Shown piece by piece: positions 22,697 through 34,756 of a DNA stretch of 64,000 bases (its first letter is position 1; the number at the start of each line of letters is the position of its first letter). The notes under the pieces are model-generated. The model saw only the letters and a list, made by a program, of their open reading frames with translations. It did not search any database and was not told where the DNA came from. Both the position numbers and the translations under genes were made by a program. This DNA is from Gnetum montanum (lineage: Eukaryota > Streptophyta > Gnetopsida > Gnetales > Gnetaceae), in contig MNCI01004792.1 of the NCBI GenBank assembly GCA_015680685.1, forward strand, positions 274,558-338,557. The letters run 5' to 3'.

Positions 22697-24659
22697 TGTA
22701 CCGTCCAAAATCATCAACGAGAAGCTAGAATGAATAGACATCGAGAGATCTACGGATGAAATAGTAAGATCTTGCCTTCGCCTAAGGGCAAGCTGGAAAT
22801 TAATGGAGGTAGAGTGCCTTGAATGGTCTGCACGTGAATCAAACGAGAACTTCCCTGAACGTACGGAATTGTGATGCGTTGGGTTATACATAAACAAATG
22901 CAAAATTGAACGTAAATAAATGAAAACGAATGTAAACTATTTAAATAATGAAAATAGGAAAAATGTGAATAGGAAAATTAATGTAAACCGTAAGAATTTG
23001 GGCAATAATGCAAACTGTTTGTATTGATAAACAATTACAATGTGCACTGGTCAGAACGCAGTTGCGGATTGGTTGCAAGGTGGACATTTAGCCCCGATGG
23101 ATGAGAATGAATGCTGGGAAGATGCAGGTTTTGGAATGTAGGTGTACAGCGTCCAAGTCTATATGAAGCCCAATGTATGAGATTGATGCCCATATTTGCT
23201 CAGTGTGTGAGATTCAAATTTCCCCTTCTCGAACCCTGATCTAGTGGAAAAATAGGAGATTTATAGGATTTTGGGCGTGAGATTCAGATCTGGGAGAAGA
23301 TCAGTGGCTGTGGGGTGAGAAAAATTTAGATTGGATGATAGGTGTGTGTATTGACTAGATGCACGAAATGTTACAATGTATAGCATCTAGCATGACCAAC
23401 GTTTATGCTGGCATATGAAACCCACAGCATATGAACTTGGCATGTTGAAAGAATTTGAAATTTACAAAGAATCTTTATGTTACAACAAAAAATTTTGTCT
23501 CTAGCCTCTAGATCTATGTTCTAGTGTGCTGTTTTCTTCATTAGCGTGTCTTGCAGGCTTTGGCATGTCTCGGCATCAGTGTCCAGCATCCAGCATATGG
23601 GAATTGAATGTCACAAGTGCACACGCTGCATCATACACTGCTCCATACACTGCCATACGCTACTCAGCATGTACAAAAAAATAGTGCATTTTGAATCCAT
23701 TTTTAACCTCTGAAGCCTGTTCTAAAGGTAGATCTACATGTCTGATGTCTAGAGGGTTCTGCAGGTCAAATTTGAGCTGATTTTACCTTGGATTTGATGT
23801 TGTTTTGGATCACTTTGGGTTGGTTACGCTAGGCTTACATTGGCTAGCATAAGCCTCAGCATGACCAAGTGAAACTACCATATCTGAAGTTGGGTTTTGT
23901 ATGTTGATGCCTGTTTCTTGATGCCCAAGTGCTTCTTATCCTCTAGGGTGCTCCGGATGCTATATTTTGACTCATTTTGATGCAGCTTTGGGACTATTTT
24001 GTGTGGTTACTCTATTCATACGTTGTGTAGCATATGAAAAAGTAACCCCAGTGTAATCAAGTCAAAATGGCACATTTGAGGGAAAAATTTGGAGTTTTTT
24101 GAAGCCTATGAACAAGTCAGTCCCTGTGGGTTGCTTTGGTCTTGAGGATGCTGCCTAAAATTGCTTTTTTTCCCTTCTTTTGCTTAGGTACGCTATGCTT
24201 GCGATGTGCAGCGTATGAAAATGTAGCTCCAGCATAATCAACTGAAAATACCTCATTTAAGGCCCAAATTTCAATTTTCTAGAGGTTGGGAGCTGCTGGG
24301 GGCCTTGATGAAGCCCATTGGGGGTCCTTGTGCTCGATTTTGACCTATTTTGACTCAGTGTTGGGGCTCCAAATGTTGGTTACGCTGATCCTTATGATGT
24401 GTAGCATAGGCCACAACATAACCAAAGTGTACTTAGTCCAAAACCAAGCATTCTAAGCCTAAAACATTTGATTCTGGATGCTGGAAGTTGGTGCAATCAC
24501 TTGGGGGCCCTGGGGGGACCTTGTTTATTGAATCGTGAACCATCAAGGGTTTTTTGAAGGCCTCCAAGTTTTGTCATCCTATATTCATGCTTGGGTAGTT
24601 GCATGACTTAGCTTGAATCTTGTCTAAAAGTGCTAGGCCAAAATTTTGTGGTGTTTTCA
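22697..24659 (-). repeat. Element B 5' LTR (1,963 bp)
   Basis: Begins on the minus strand with TGAAAACACCACAAAATTTT and ends GGTACA next to the primer-binding site. A TATA-like CCTATAAATC lies at 23250-23259 on the minus strand; in the 3' LTR the same spot (around 15740) is mutated. CAGCGTATG/CATACGCTG words fill 23390-24420. Confidence 0.92.
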
Positions 24660-24664
24660 GGGTG

Positions 24665-25900
24665 TATGCCTTACATCCACAACTTACACAAAGGCAAACA
24701 TCCAAGATGTTATCTTATCCTCAAGGTAATCTCGAGCAGTTTCACTAACAATAATTGTATTATCCAAGTAGAGATCCACTACAACTATACGAATAATACC
24801 AACAATTTCAGTAACCACAATCATGGGGATTTGCACCACCAAGGCAAAAATACCCTTACCAACAACCTGATATATATGATTATCATGTTCAACAACCCAT
24901 GTCTTCACGTGAATCTTCCAATCATGTTTATATACTACCTTACTACCATTCCGCTAACTATTATTGAACTCCATCTCCACATGAAATAAGGGATGTTGTT
25001 CCCTATCCTTATCCTCCTCCTATCCTTGCACACACTCCTCCTTCAGTTGCATAGCTATCAACTACTCCACCAATGCAAGGTGAATTTCTTGCTCAATCAT
25101 AAGAATGCAATGCTATGAGGGCTGATAATTTGCAACCCAATCATCAATCGGATGGGGGAATGCCTGATCAAAGAAAAAACCTTCCTTGGATCCGATAGTC
25201 CACCTAATCCTTCACCTACACCTATAGTAGAAAATCCTATTATTGCCTCTTCCTCCATATCCAATTCCTTTGGGCCTTCTTCAAACCAAACTTTGCCAAG
25301 GATCCATATCGTAATGCATACTCACACCATGTTTAACTAGATCTATGCAGAAAACCTTTCTAGGAAATTAGCTGATCTTGGAAGTCCTCTAATTTATTTG
25401 CAAATTGCTGGAAATGAACCGTGAAAGGATTTTCTTGATTTAGGTTTTTGGTTTAATTTGATTTCTCATGAAATGTACACTGCATGGAACCTACCTCCTC
25501 TTAAGAAGAGAAACATTTGATTAGAATTGGTAGACTAGTCCATCACTATTCCATTGGGACTAGTAAAAGACATTATGACCATTGTTTATGGGTGGTCTTA
25601 TCATGTTGACTTCCTGGTAATCAAAGTGGAGAACTACAAAGGGCACTTTCCAATTATCATGGGAAGAGCATGGCTGAGCATAGTAGATACAAGAATGGGA
25701 ATTAGAGATCTTTCCCTAGAAATATCTAAAGAAAATACATTTGGAAAGATTGAGAAGAAGAGAGTTCCATGCATCACCTATAACAATAATGGGTGCAATT
25801 GTGTGCAGAAACTTTGGGCCATCAAGCAAACATCCATCTTTGCATTCAAGCATTATGTGCTAGAAGTAGAAATTCAAAGTTGCCTAGTCACAAAATAGGA
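24665..25900 (+). pseudogene. Element D gag tail, linker and protease
   Basis: D resumes after B. 24665-25340 is the decayed, Asn/Thr/Pro-rich linker homologous to E 50305-49790. The protease is best seen at 25554-25898: VYGWSYHVDFLVIKV, then FPIIMGRAWLSIVDTRMGIRDLSLEI, which matches E 49400-49110. The catalytic loop is in a damaged stretch near 25430-25480 (FGFWFNLISHEMY-like); E has LNLGSCVNFISHEMY. The motif order is that of Athila-type protease. At least three stops. Confidence 0.7.
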
Positions 25901-26329
25901 GGGCACATAGTGGCTAATCATTGATTTAGAAAGTAGCACATTGTGCATGGAACTAGCTGAGAGCCTGACATGTGAATATGTCATGAGCATGGATGAACTT
26001 GAGCAAGTTCATCACCAACTCTCTAATAATAGAAATGATGATACCTATTAGGAGGAATTGGAAATTCTTGAGAACTTCAAGCAATAGCCCCTTAAATTGA
26101 AAACAATGCCAACTAGAATGGAATATGTATTTTTAAAAAATAAGAAGCTAGTTATAATCAATGCAAGACTTGCTTTAGAATAGAAAGAGATGTTGTTGAA
26201 GATAGTCGAAAGATGGTTAGCAACTTTTGGTTGGTTGTATCTTGAACTCATAGGGATTGATCCTAGGATATGCCAACACCACATTTATGATAATCCATTC
26301 ATGAAGCCAAAATGACAATCATAAATGTG

Positions 26330-27010
26330 GTTGAAACCAAAATTGAAGCAAATTGTTAAGGAGGAAATCGGGAAACTCCTCAAGGTGAGGTTCATCTATC
26401 CCATTATGGATAGTGAGTGGGTTAGCCCACTTGTAATTTTTCCAAAGAAATATGGCAAATGGTAGGGCTACATAGATTTCAAGTTGTTGAATGTGACAAC
26501 ATTTAAAGATAACTTTCTATTACCATTTGTTGACTAGGTATTGGACATAATATCAAGGCATTGCTACTATAGCTTCCTAGTTGGTTATAGTGGCTATAAC
26601 CAAATTCAAATTACACTACAAGACCAAGAAAATACAATTTTCACAAGTCCCTAGGGGAATTTTGCATATCGTAAGATGCTACTTGATCTATGTAATGCCC
26701 TTGCTACATTTCAACGCCTAGTCTTGAGCATCTTTCAACAACAGATCGATAGTGGTGTAGTAGTCTTCATGAATGACTTATCCACCTATGGAGCTACATT
26801 TGAGCAAGCCTTGGACCACCTTGCGGAAGTGCTAAAATGATGTCTCAAAAATAACTTGTTACTCAATTGGTAGAAAAGTCACCTCATGGTCCAGGAGGGC
26901 ATTGTATTAGGACACAAAATATCAAGCAAGAATTGAGGTGGACCCTAAAAAAATAAGGCATCAAAGGAATAACCTACCTATTGAAAATAGTTAAAGATGT
27001 TTAGTGATTT
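26330..27010 (+). pseudogene. Element D reverse transcriptase
   Basis: Frame pieces read VKEEIGKLLKVRFIYPI, SEWVSPLVIFPKKYGKW, IDFKLLNVTTFKDNF, YSFLVGYSGYNQIQI and FAYRKMLLDLCNALATFQR, then VVVFMNDLSTYGATFEQALDHL. The polymerase motif is FMND where E has FMDD, one G-to-A change. Stops are frequent. VFMDD-SVYG, the short distance from protease and the tRNA-Asp-like primer site of E point to the Athila branch of Ty3/gypsy. Confidence 0.82.
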
Positions 27011-27119
27011 CTTGGACACACTAGATACTACTAGTAATTCATAGAGGATTTCTATAAGATTGTAAACCTATTGGTCAAACTAGCAAAGAAAGATGCTCCT
27101 TTTGTCTTAACCTCAGAAT

Positions 27120-27577
27120 GTGAAAAAGTGGTCCAGCAACTCAAAGAAAGGCTTGTGAAAACTCCAATTCTACAAGCACCTAATTAGTCTATACCATTTC
27201 ATATCATGATAGATGCATCAAATTATTCTTTGGGAGCTGTTCTGACATAGTTAGATGATAAGAAACATTTGTACTACATCCATTGCACTAGCCGAAGCAT
27301 TATGGGTGAACAATTGAACTACACCACTACAAAAAAAGAATTGATGGCAATGTTGTTTGCTCTAGAGAAGTTTAGGCACTATGTTCTAGGATACAAGGTG
27401 TTTGTGCACACAGACCATAGTGCGATCCACTTGCTAATGAACAAGCCAACGATGAGCCCTTGTGTCATACAGTGGCTAGTGATCTTACAAGAATTTGATC
27501 TTAAAATGGTAGATTGTAAGGGCACTAAGAATGTGGTCACTGATCACTTGTCTCAATTTCAATGGAATGATAAATAG
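27120..27577 (+). pseudogene. Element D RNase H
   Basis: FHIMIDASNYSLGAVL (about 27200-27245), then LYYIHCTSRSIMGEQLNYTTTKKELMAMLFALEKFRHYVLGYKVFVHTDHSAIHLLMN (27269-27440) and DLKMVDCKGTKNVVTDHLS (27497-27555). The catalytic DAS, KKEL, TDH and VTDHLS positions are still present in this 102-codon open stretch. A single RNase H is present; no archaeal-type second domain follows, unlike A and C. Confidence 0.85.
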
Positions 27578-28811
27578 GATGAAATCAAATTATCCAATAT
27601 GTTTCTTGATGAAATTCTCTTTTTTGAGGGAATAATTGAACAAATTGCCAATGATCCCAAATGGTATGATAACATTCTCACCTATCTTCTCACTTAGGAG
27701 ATGCTGCAAGGGTTGAACTACCAGAGGAAATAATAGTTTCTTCACTAGGTGTGTGCCAATGGCTTGGTTCATTAGTATGTCCCTGATGTTGATCAATTTC
27801 ACATGCTCCAAGATGCTCATGAAGGTCCTTGTGGAGAACACTATGTTGGGAGATGCATAACCATGAAAATCCTGATGGTGGAATGACTACTCAAATGGAG
27901 GGACCTAAATAATGGATTCAACCATTAGAACCATTCAACATTTTGGGCATTGATTTCATGGGTCCCATCATGCCTATGTTAAATGAAAAGGTGTACATCA
28001 TAGTCATTGTTGACTATTGTATGAATTGGGTAGAAGCAATAGCCATCATTGACTATACATCTTCTACCACTGCTCGGTTTGTACAACAAAATGTCGTAAA
28101 TAAGTTTAGTATGAAATGTGCATTAATTTCTAAAAAAGAAACTCATTTTATAGGCACTACATTTTAGAAGCTTATGCAACACTTAGGGGTTGAACACAAA
28201 CTCAAAACACCTTACCATCCTTAAGCCAATGGTCAAGCTAAGGTTATGAATAGGAAAATCACAAGAATACTAACAAGAACTGTTAACAAGTATAAGAAGG
28301 ACTGGAGCACAAAACTCAATGATGCCCTTTGGGTCTACCACTCAACTTGGAAACTTCCTATAGGCTAATCTCCCTATGAGCTTGTGTATGACAAACTACC
28401 AACACTTCGTATTCAATCTAAACTTTGTATACTTTCAACAACTTCTCACCTTGAGCTTAACTTAAGTCTAGCCCAAAAGGAAAGACTAATGAATCTCAAC
28501 CTGCTAGATGAAAATGGATTAGCTACCTTATCATCTAAAGAGTCACACAAGGCTTATAACAAAAAGCATCATGACCTAAAAATTAGAAAAGTTAAATTTA
28601 AACTAGGAGACAAGGTTCTCTACTAGAACTGCACACATGTACCTCAATGAACTAAGTTCCAAACATTGTGGGAATGACCTTATATAATTTATGAAAATTT
28701 TCCTTTAGGGGCCATGATAATCTATAAACATAAGAGCCTAAATAAGAAATAGCTAGTTAACATTCAAAAACTTAAACCTTTCTATGAACATAAGCTAGCT
28801 AACACAACAAC
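27578..28811 (+). pseudogene. Element D integrase
   Basis: The zinc-finger part is damaged (DAHEGPCGEHYVGRCITM near 27805-27865). The core reads FNILGIDFMGPIMP near 27930-27970, IVIVDYCMNWVEAIAI, then KFSMKCALISKKETHF in place of the usual D-G-x-F stretch, and HKLKTPYHP-ANGQAKVMNRKI near 28194-28258 with the catalytic Glu replaced by Lys. LWVYHSTWKLPIG and YELVYDKLPTL follow. The C-terminal tail KAYNKKHHDLKIRKVKFKLGDKVLY (28545-28623) ends in text up to a stop at about 28835. Confidence 0.82.
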
Positions 28812-28835
28812 AACCTCATCAGATGAACAACCATG

Positions 28836-30991
28836 ATCTATATTTTGGATCTTCTTCTTTCAACTCAGTCATGGGGGAGATGGCCACTGATGCTAACCAT
28901 TCAAGCAACTCCTTATTTTTTCAGCTTTTTTTGTTTTACATTTTTCATTTTACAACTTTTTGTTTTACATGTTCTTTGTTTTGCATCTTTTTGTTTTTAT
29001 GTTATTAATTTTTTTTAATTTTTTGTTTTACACCATCATTAGTACATTTGATATTTCTTGAATAATTTATACTTTCTTCTATATTTTCTTTTATTTGGCA
29101 TGATTTTCTAACTTTTTGTTAATAAGTGCTAGGTACATTGGTAATACATTACTTGAAGGTGGTATGTACAATTTTTGTTATTTGATTATTGGTGTTTGGT
29201 TTCTAGCTTTGAATTTCATTATGGATAATTAGGACATGGTTTCTTTTTCATGTAAAAGGCATGAGTCTAGAACATCCACCCATCCACACACTCTATGGTT
29301 TTCCTTATTTTGGAAATGTGTAGTCCCTATTTCATTAATCAAACTTTAATAAATTTGTAACTTTGGTAGTTTCTAGAATTGGGGAGGATTCAAAGGTTTG
29401 AAAAAGGTGTGGCTTTAAGGGGATTTAGTATTCTTTATACTTTTTTGTTTGCTTGGGTGCATGTGTGTTTCCATGAATTTCTTATCTATGCTAATCAATA
29501 AAGGAAGTTGAATAAGTCCTTACATGGTGTGGTTCTCATCATAAAAAAAATGATGAGAATTCAAAGCACATCCTTTGGACAAAATAAATGATGAGAATTC
29601 AAAGTACACCCTTTGGACAAAATAAATTCATACATCCTCACATGGTGTGATTCTCATCAAGAAAAAAATGAGGATTCAAAGCACAAACCTTGGGAAAAAT
29701 AAATGTATATATCTTTACATGCTGTGATTTCCATTTAAAAAAAATAATGGAAATTCAAAGCACACCCCTTAGAAAAAATAAATTGGCTACAAGCACTAGT
29801 TATGGGACTTGTCTCCTCTAAATAATGCCCTTCCTCATTTCCTACTTCTTCTTTAATTTGGAATGGTGGTTGTTCTATGGGAGCACTCTTATGTCTCAAA
29901 GGATAGATTGCTCTTAGAACGTTGATGCAAAGTCACTAAAAGTGGTTGGTTTTGGTTTGGACTAAGGATGGATTCTATTAACTCATTTAAGCACAAAATC
30001 TACAAGGGACTTTAGGTGATCATAATTAGGAACTCCATTCCACACACACACTCTCTCTTATCCACCTATACTTTCCATGTTTCACCTCACTGCTGATTTC
30101 ATGTTTTGGTTTGATGTCCTAGTTTGATGTGTTGGAATTCCTAGTTAGTTACTTCTAGGTTTTTATACTTAACCTTCTGTAACCATTAATCATCCATGGA
30201 ACCAATGAACTCTTTGGTTTGATGTTATCCAAGGGCATAAAATGCCTATACCTACTTTGGGGAGGTTTCACTTGCATCTCTTTTGGTTAGGTTAGTTAAG
30301 TTCTTTCCCCTTAGACATTTTTACAATCAAATTATTTCTATTTACCCCATTAATGACATCCAATTGTACACATCTTCACAATAACTTTCAGTGAATTCTT
30401 CTTTTCATTATTGTAAATACTTATACCCTTTTCAAATATTTCCTTGTATTGAACTCTCTCAAATTTAATGGACTACTTATTTATTTTACCCTATTTGTTA
30501 GCCTTTCCACTAACACTATCAAGGAAACCAATCTACCATAATCATAGCCTAGCAAGGTGTAAGCACCAACAGACAAGGAATTTAACAGTTATGTGTTACA
30601 CATTGCATACTACTTCATGATTTTGTTGTGATTGAAGTGAGAAGCATGGATTGGAAGTGGTACTATCTTTACCAAGGTTGATGCAATAGTACCACATAAT
30701 GAGGACTATTCATGATCAAAGGATATCTTCTCTCTCTCTTATTCTTATACTACTAAGAGGTGTTGGATGTCAATATTCTCTAGGGTATTCACTCCTCTTC
30801 TCATGAACATCCAATGTTGTAAAAATTGTAATTCTATACACTTGGGCACTTAGATTTTGTATGTCTATTTCATCTAGGTTAGTTTTTCATGTTAATCAAT
30901 AATCCCATACCTACCCAATATGTTATATTGTAAAGAACTTATTCCTCCTCTTCTTCACTTGATGACAAGTTTTCATTCAGTCATGGGGGAA
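28836..30991 (+). other. Element D 3' UTR and polypurine tract
   Basis: Non-coding. An initial GGGGGAGATGGCC (28874-28886) is shared with E (45975-45990, inverse). T-rich text follows, then the hairpin array at 29515-29790 and AT-rich text. ATGGGGGAA (30983-30991) directly abuts the LTR and serves as polypurine tract. The first GGGGGAGA may be a second purine tract. Confidence 0.7.
29515..29790 (+). repeat. Element D tandem hairpin repeat
   Basis: Units of about 60-90 bases share TTACATGGTGTG, a hairpin with a poly-A loop, then ATTCAAAGCACACCCTTTGGACAAAATAAAT. Hairpins lie at about 29532-29563 (arms TTCTCATCAT/ATGATGAGAA), 29650-29677 and 29727-29757 (arms ATTTCCATT/AATGGAAAT). A partial unit with only the right arm is at 29588-29630. 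E has three units in inverse at 45150-45365. Confidence 0.75.
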
Positions 30992-31811
30992 TGATGAACC
31001 ACCATTTATGTTAGCTGAAAATTTGGCTATGTGACATCAGGGCTTGGATCCAATGTCGAGTATCCAACGTTGGGGTATATTCTGCACGTTTATAAATGTC
31101 ATGCCTAGGCTTTCGTTTGGAGTTACTTTTTGATCATTCTTAGTCAGAGTTGCAAAGCTCTTGTAGTTTATTTTTCTTAGAGTTAGAATATTTTCCAAGT
31201 TCCTATAGAAGGACTCTTAAGTATGCATAGTTCTTTGGTTTACCACTGTTGTATTTGAGCACAGTAGTGTGATGAGAATAAAAAAAAACTTTTGACAATC
31301 CTTGCAGCACTGAGAATAGCTTAATATTTTCTTTAATATATTCTAATTTCTTATTCTTTACTTTAATACATTTGATTAAGGAATTTATTTTCAGCAATTA
31401 ATGAACATGAGCATGACCGGTTCGAGCATTCATATAGTACTTGGTAACCTAGCAATGCTTAACGTTTGGTAGCCCAATAGTGCTATATGTATTCAGGATG
31501 TGTCCACGAAAGTGGAGTAGTTACTTATGTTAGGCTAGCTAGGTAATAGACATTAGTTTCAATCTACTCTACCCTTTATTCTTGTTGTAGGTGATTACAT
31601 CCATAAAACATAAAATGATAAAAATTCAAATACCTCAATTACACTTAAACCATACCCTTGAGCTTCATAAGTGTAGTTGGGAAGAGAATGAAAATTCTCA
31701 ACACTATTTCACTTTCTAGAGGAACTAGTGTATCATATGAATATAGGTCCATAGAATTTGGCTGGATTGCATGTAATGCCTTAGTGATTCGTATCGTTGG
31801 GCATAGGGTAC
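30992..31811 (+). repeat. Element D 3' LTR, main part
   Basis: Starts TGATGAACCACCATT after the polypurine tract and matches E's LTR (TGATGAATCACTATT, minus strand from 53797). A TATA-like GTTTATAAATG is at 31089-31099. C is inserted after 31811; the last 14 bases (ending CTCATTA, formerly CTCATCA) lie at 44392-44405. Total about 834 bases against 848 in E. Confidence 0.9.
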
Positions 31812-32170
31812 TATTGGCACATTTGGCCATTTCATGGAACAATAAGGAATTATATTATTTACTTAAAAAGCTTTGGTGAAGAACGTGCTTAAAATATGAC
31901 TAATGCTAAGAAAATCATTGAAAAGGTCTCAAATTAAAAATCCTTGTTAGTCCCTAGTAGTTCATGAGCACTGTTGTTAAGCTCAGTTTTATATTTGGTC
32001 CTAATCTAATGTCTAGAACTCCGATTCTCGGTGACCATTCCTGCCTTGCACAAATCCAGAAAATAAAAATAAAAATCAGCAGTACCTCCATCATCTTGAA
32101 GATTGTGCAGCAATGAGAGCAAGAGGAGGAGGAGGTAACAGTTGGTCCATCAATTCCTAACACCGTACGC

Positions 32171-32425
32171 TTGCTAAATGCAGTAGTGACGGTGGAGCAA
32201 ACACACATACAGGAAGAGATGATAACTAGTGGAGGTGTAGTTGCAGGCAAAGGTGAAGGGAATGTAAATAATGTGGATGATCAGCGGGTTTCACTGGAGA
32301 GCTTCGTTACTGCTGATTTAATTTCTAATATTGTCAGATTTATGGATGACCCTAAAGATGTCATTCGTCTCGCCGTTGCTTCTCAATATTTCTTTGGCAT
32401 CGTGCTTGAAAAGGACCTCCAATAA
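32171..32425 (+). pseudogene. F-box fragment captured in element C 5' LTR
   Basis: An 84-codon open frame reads VSLESFVTADLISNIVRFMDDPKDVIRLAVASQYFFGIV and ends LEKDLQ at a stop. L-SF-TADLIS-I--F-DDP-DVIRLA-AS--F is the pattern of an F-box, the Skp1-binding motif of SCF ubiquitin ligases; the DDPKDVIRLA form recalls plant F-box proteins of the At4g00755 type. The N-terminal 40 residues are Gly/Glu-rich and unlike a leader of gag. It lies in U3, same strand as the element. The copy in the 3' LTR (41852-42110) has stops. Read-through to the right shows scattered protein-like text (32744-33043) of unknown origin. Confidence 0.55.
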
Positions 32426-32478
32426 ATCGAAATTGCATTTCTGAAGCCATTTATGCTTTTAGTCTATTCCCAATCGTG

Positions 32479-32573
32479 GCATTCCAGAAAAATCACATTT
32501 TTACTAGAGCAATAGGAGTGCAAAANGCATTCCAGAAAAATCACATTTTTACTAGAGCAATAGGAGTGCAAAA
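32479..32573. other. Single-N gap flanked by a 47-base duplication (assembly artefact)
   Basis: 32479-32525 is repeated exactly at 32527-32573 around the N at 32526. The 3' LTR has this segment once, which proves that the second copy is an artefact. Confidence 0.95.
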
Positions 32574-33478
32574 CCACTAGCCGCACAGTGCTTATCATGG
32601 CGTAGACAGGCACCAAGAAAATCGCCATCGCCATGGGCATGGCCAAGTCCTTGAGTGACAAACTCCCTTTGCCATGAATGTAGTAGCAAGAGATAAGAAA
32701 AATTGAAACCCTCATCCACATGTTGAAATAGAATCACATTTCATTGAAACCCCAGTGTCATTATCAGATTTTCTTGATAATATCAGGGCATCTTCATAAA
32801 ATTAAACTACCCTCTTCTCCAGCACTACCGCTGCATCAGCGAGCTCTTGTTCTAAAAGGTAGTCCATGTCGGCAGTTGAGGAGTAATTGCATCATCAAAC
32901 CCTACTGGCCTTTGTGCTATTTTATGAATTTCATCGGCAATGCACGGGAATACATTTTGGTTGCTGCGTTAACTACTTCTAGAGAAAACTTCGTAATGGT
33001 GAACCTGCAATCCAAAATTTCCCAAAATAGTAGCAGTGCCTGACGTCGACGCATTCGTTATCGCCATACCAATCCACTGAACATGGCAACAGAGACATGA
33101 AGGTACACTAAGACAAATGTACAACCAAATTAGCATAGCAGGAGATATTTTAACTGATGCTGGAGTTGCAGTTTTATCTATCACTGAAGATTTACCATTA
33201 AATTAATTATTCTAAGTGAATGAAGCTCTCATAATATTGAGGTCTTGAATTTATTTTTCAAATATTATTGTATAAGTTACTACCCATAAAATATTTGTAA
33301 TATTTGCAAATATCAATGTGAGCATAAATTCCTCCTAACTTTATGTATAACTTCCTAACTACATAACTTCCCAACTAAATTGGTGAGAAATATCTCCTAA
33401 CTAGTTGGGTAAGTTGTAACTTCCTTACTTGGGAGAGAAGTTAGCTAAGATATTTTAAAGTATGTAAATACCTTTGAA

Positions 33479-33488
33479 CCCTATAAAA
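33479..33488 (+). promoter_or_regulatory. TATA box of element C 5' LTR
   Basis: CCCTATAAAAAGG followed by purine-rich text that is almost identical in the 3' LTR (43112-43122). Transcription would start roughly 25-35 bases downstream. Confidence 0.7.
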
Positions 33489-34756
33489 AGGCTTCAGGGG
33501 TAAGAAGAAAAAGGAACACAAGGAGGGGACAATACAACACACTTTGGAAGACTTTGGGAAGACACTTGGGCTCTCACTTGGAGACACACTCTGAGTCTTA
33601 GGAGAAGAGCATTGTAAAGAAGAAATTGTGAAAGATTGCTTGTAAGATGACTTGCTAAAGAAAAGATTTCAGCCTCTTTGTCATAGTCCTGTGAGTTATG
33701 CTTATTTTTTTTATTTTGTTGAAATTGTTTAGCTAGACGTTTAGATAGTATCATCCTTGGCAAGTAATTTTGGGATTTTTAGATTTCTCTTATTGTTCTT
33801 GTTGCATAATTGAAAATTTCTATTAAAATTTTTCCGTAGAAGCGCTTGTGTTTGAAAGCCTTAAGAGCATTTTAGTAGTGAATTTGATTATTGTGTAACA
33901 TATAAGAACCACTATTGAGATTGTTGTAAGAGAGCCTCTGCTTGTAGTGATGCCATTGAATGATTCAATAGTCAAGAGGGTTCAGAAAATATTTGGTATT
34001 TTGATGGGACCAAAATAGCTTCTTTTTATCTTTAAAGTGAATCTCCATGGTATTTCAATCAGAAATTGTCAAGTTTTTTGAAGGTTATATTGAATGCAAT
34101 TTTTAACATCCATTATCTAGCCAAAATGGAGTCTCGTACATGGTAGTTTACGCATCAATTTTTGGGAGCATAGTAGGATTGTCTTGAAGAAATTGCTTAT
34201 TTAAGCCTTGGAAGTTTGAACAATTCGTAGATATTGAATTTGGGATAACTTTATTATGAAGTGTTTACTCGTATCATTTTACCTTGTTTAAATATTTGAG
34301 ATCTTAACACAAATCTACTTTCCTTTCTGTCTATTTCCATTGAAACTTGCTCTATTTCTAGTTTTCTTGTGGAACTATCTCTTTCTCTGGGGAAAATTAG
34401 AAGTAGATTCACAGAGTTGTGCTCAAATGTTTTTGCAAAATTTTATTTGTTACAAGTAGGTATTATAAGGAGCACGTAGACTAGAGAATTGAACAAAATA
34501 GGAACTCTTAACAACTCACAGTACTTGGCAAAGCTGGCTGAATCTCTTTAAGATAAGTCATTTGTAGTTTACAGACAATGCAATCGGTTCATTTTTCACA
34601 ATCGCACACTGCAACAGCACACACACACATACTCACATTAACTACTAAGTCTATTTAGAGGTATCTGGGCCTTGGTGTTGCCAGAGACCAACAAGCACCT
34701 AAATCCTGTTTAAGGACACTTGTTGGTGGTCGCGTCCCAAACGGTCGCCAACAGTT

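Larger units (their letters stand above)
15176..24659 (-). mobile_element. Element B: non-autonomous relative of A, complete with LTRs and TSD
   Basis: Both LTRs (15176-17144 and 22697-24659), a primer-binding site, a polypurine tract and a perfect 5-base TSD (GGGTG at 15171-15175 and 24660-24664) define the element. On the minus strand it holds leader, gag and protease, then passes straight into the repeat blocks and 3' UTR. RT, both RNase H domains, integrase and the antisense gene of A are missing. LTR ends, polypurine tract and repeat blocks match A, so B is an internally deleted member of A's family that would need trans-supplied pol. Confidence 0.92.
31812..34753 (+). repeat. Element C 5' LTR
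   Basis: 2,942 bases, of which 48 are an assembly duplication at the N (32526), leaving 2,894, exactly the length of the 3' LTR. Ends GGTCGCCAACA. Contains an F-box fragment, a TATA box at 33479-33488 and AT-rich U3 text (33180-33470). Confidence 0.93.

Noticed and set aside
22345-22903. Minus-strand frames rich in His, Thr and Pro in B's leader and LTR
   Set aside because: They translate the CAGCATGTG word array and LTR text, not a gene.
32464-32721. Minus-strand frame antisense to the F-box region of C's LTR
   Set aside because: It crosses the N and its duplication. The similar frame in the 3' LTR (42354-42148) is explained by LTR homology.
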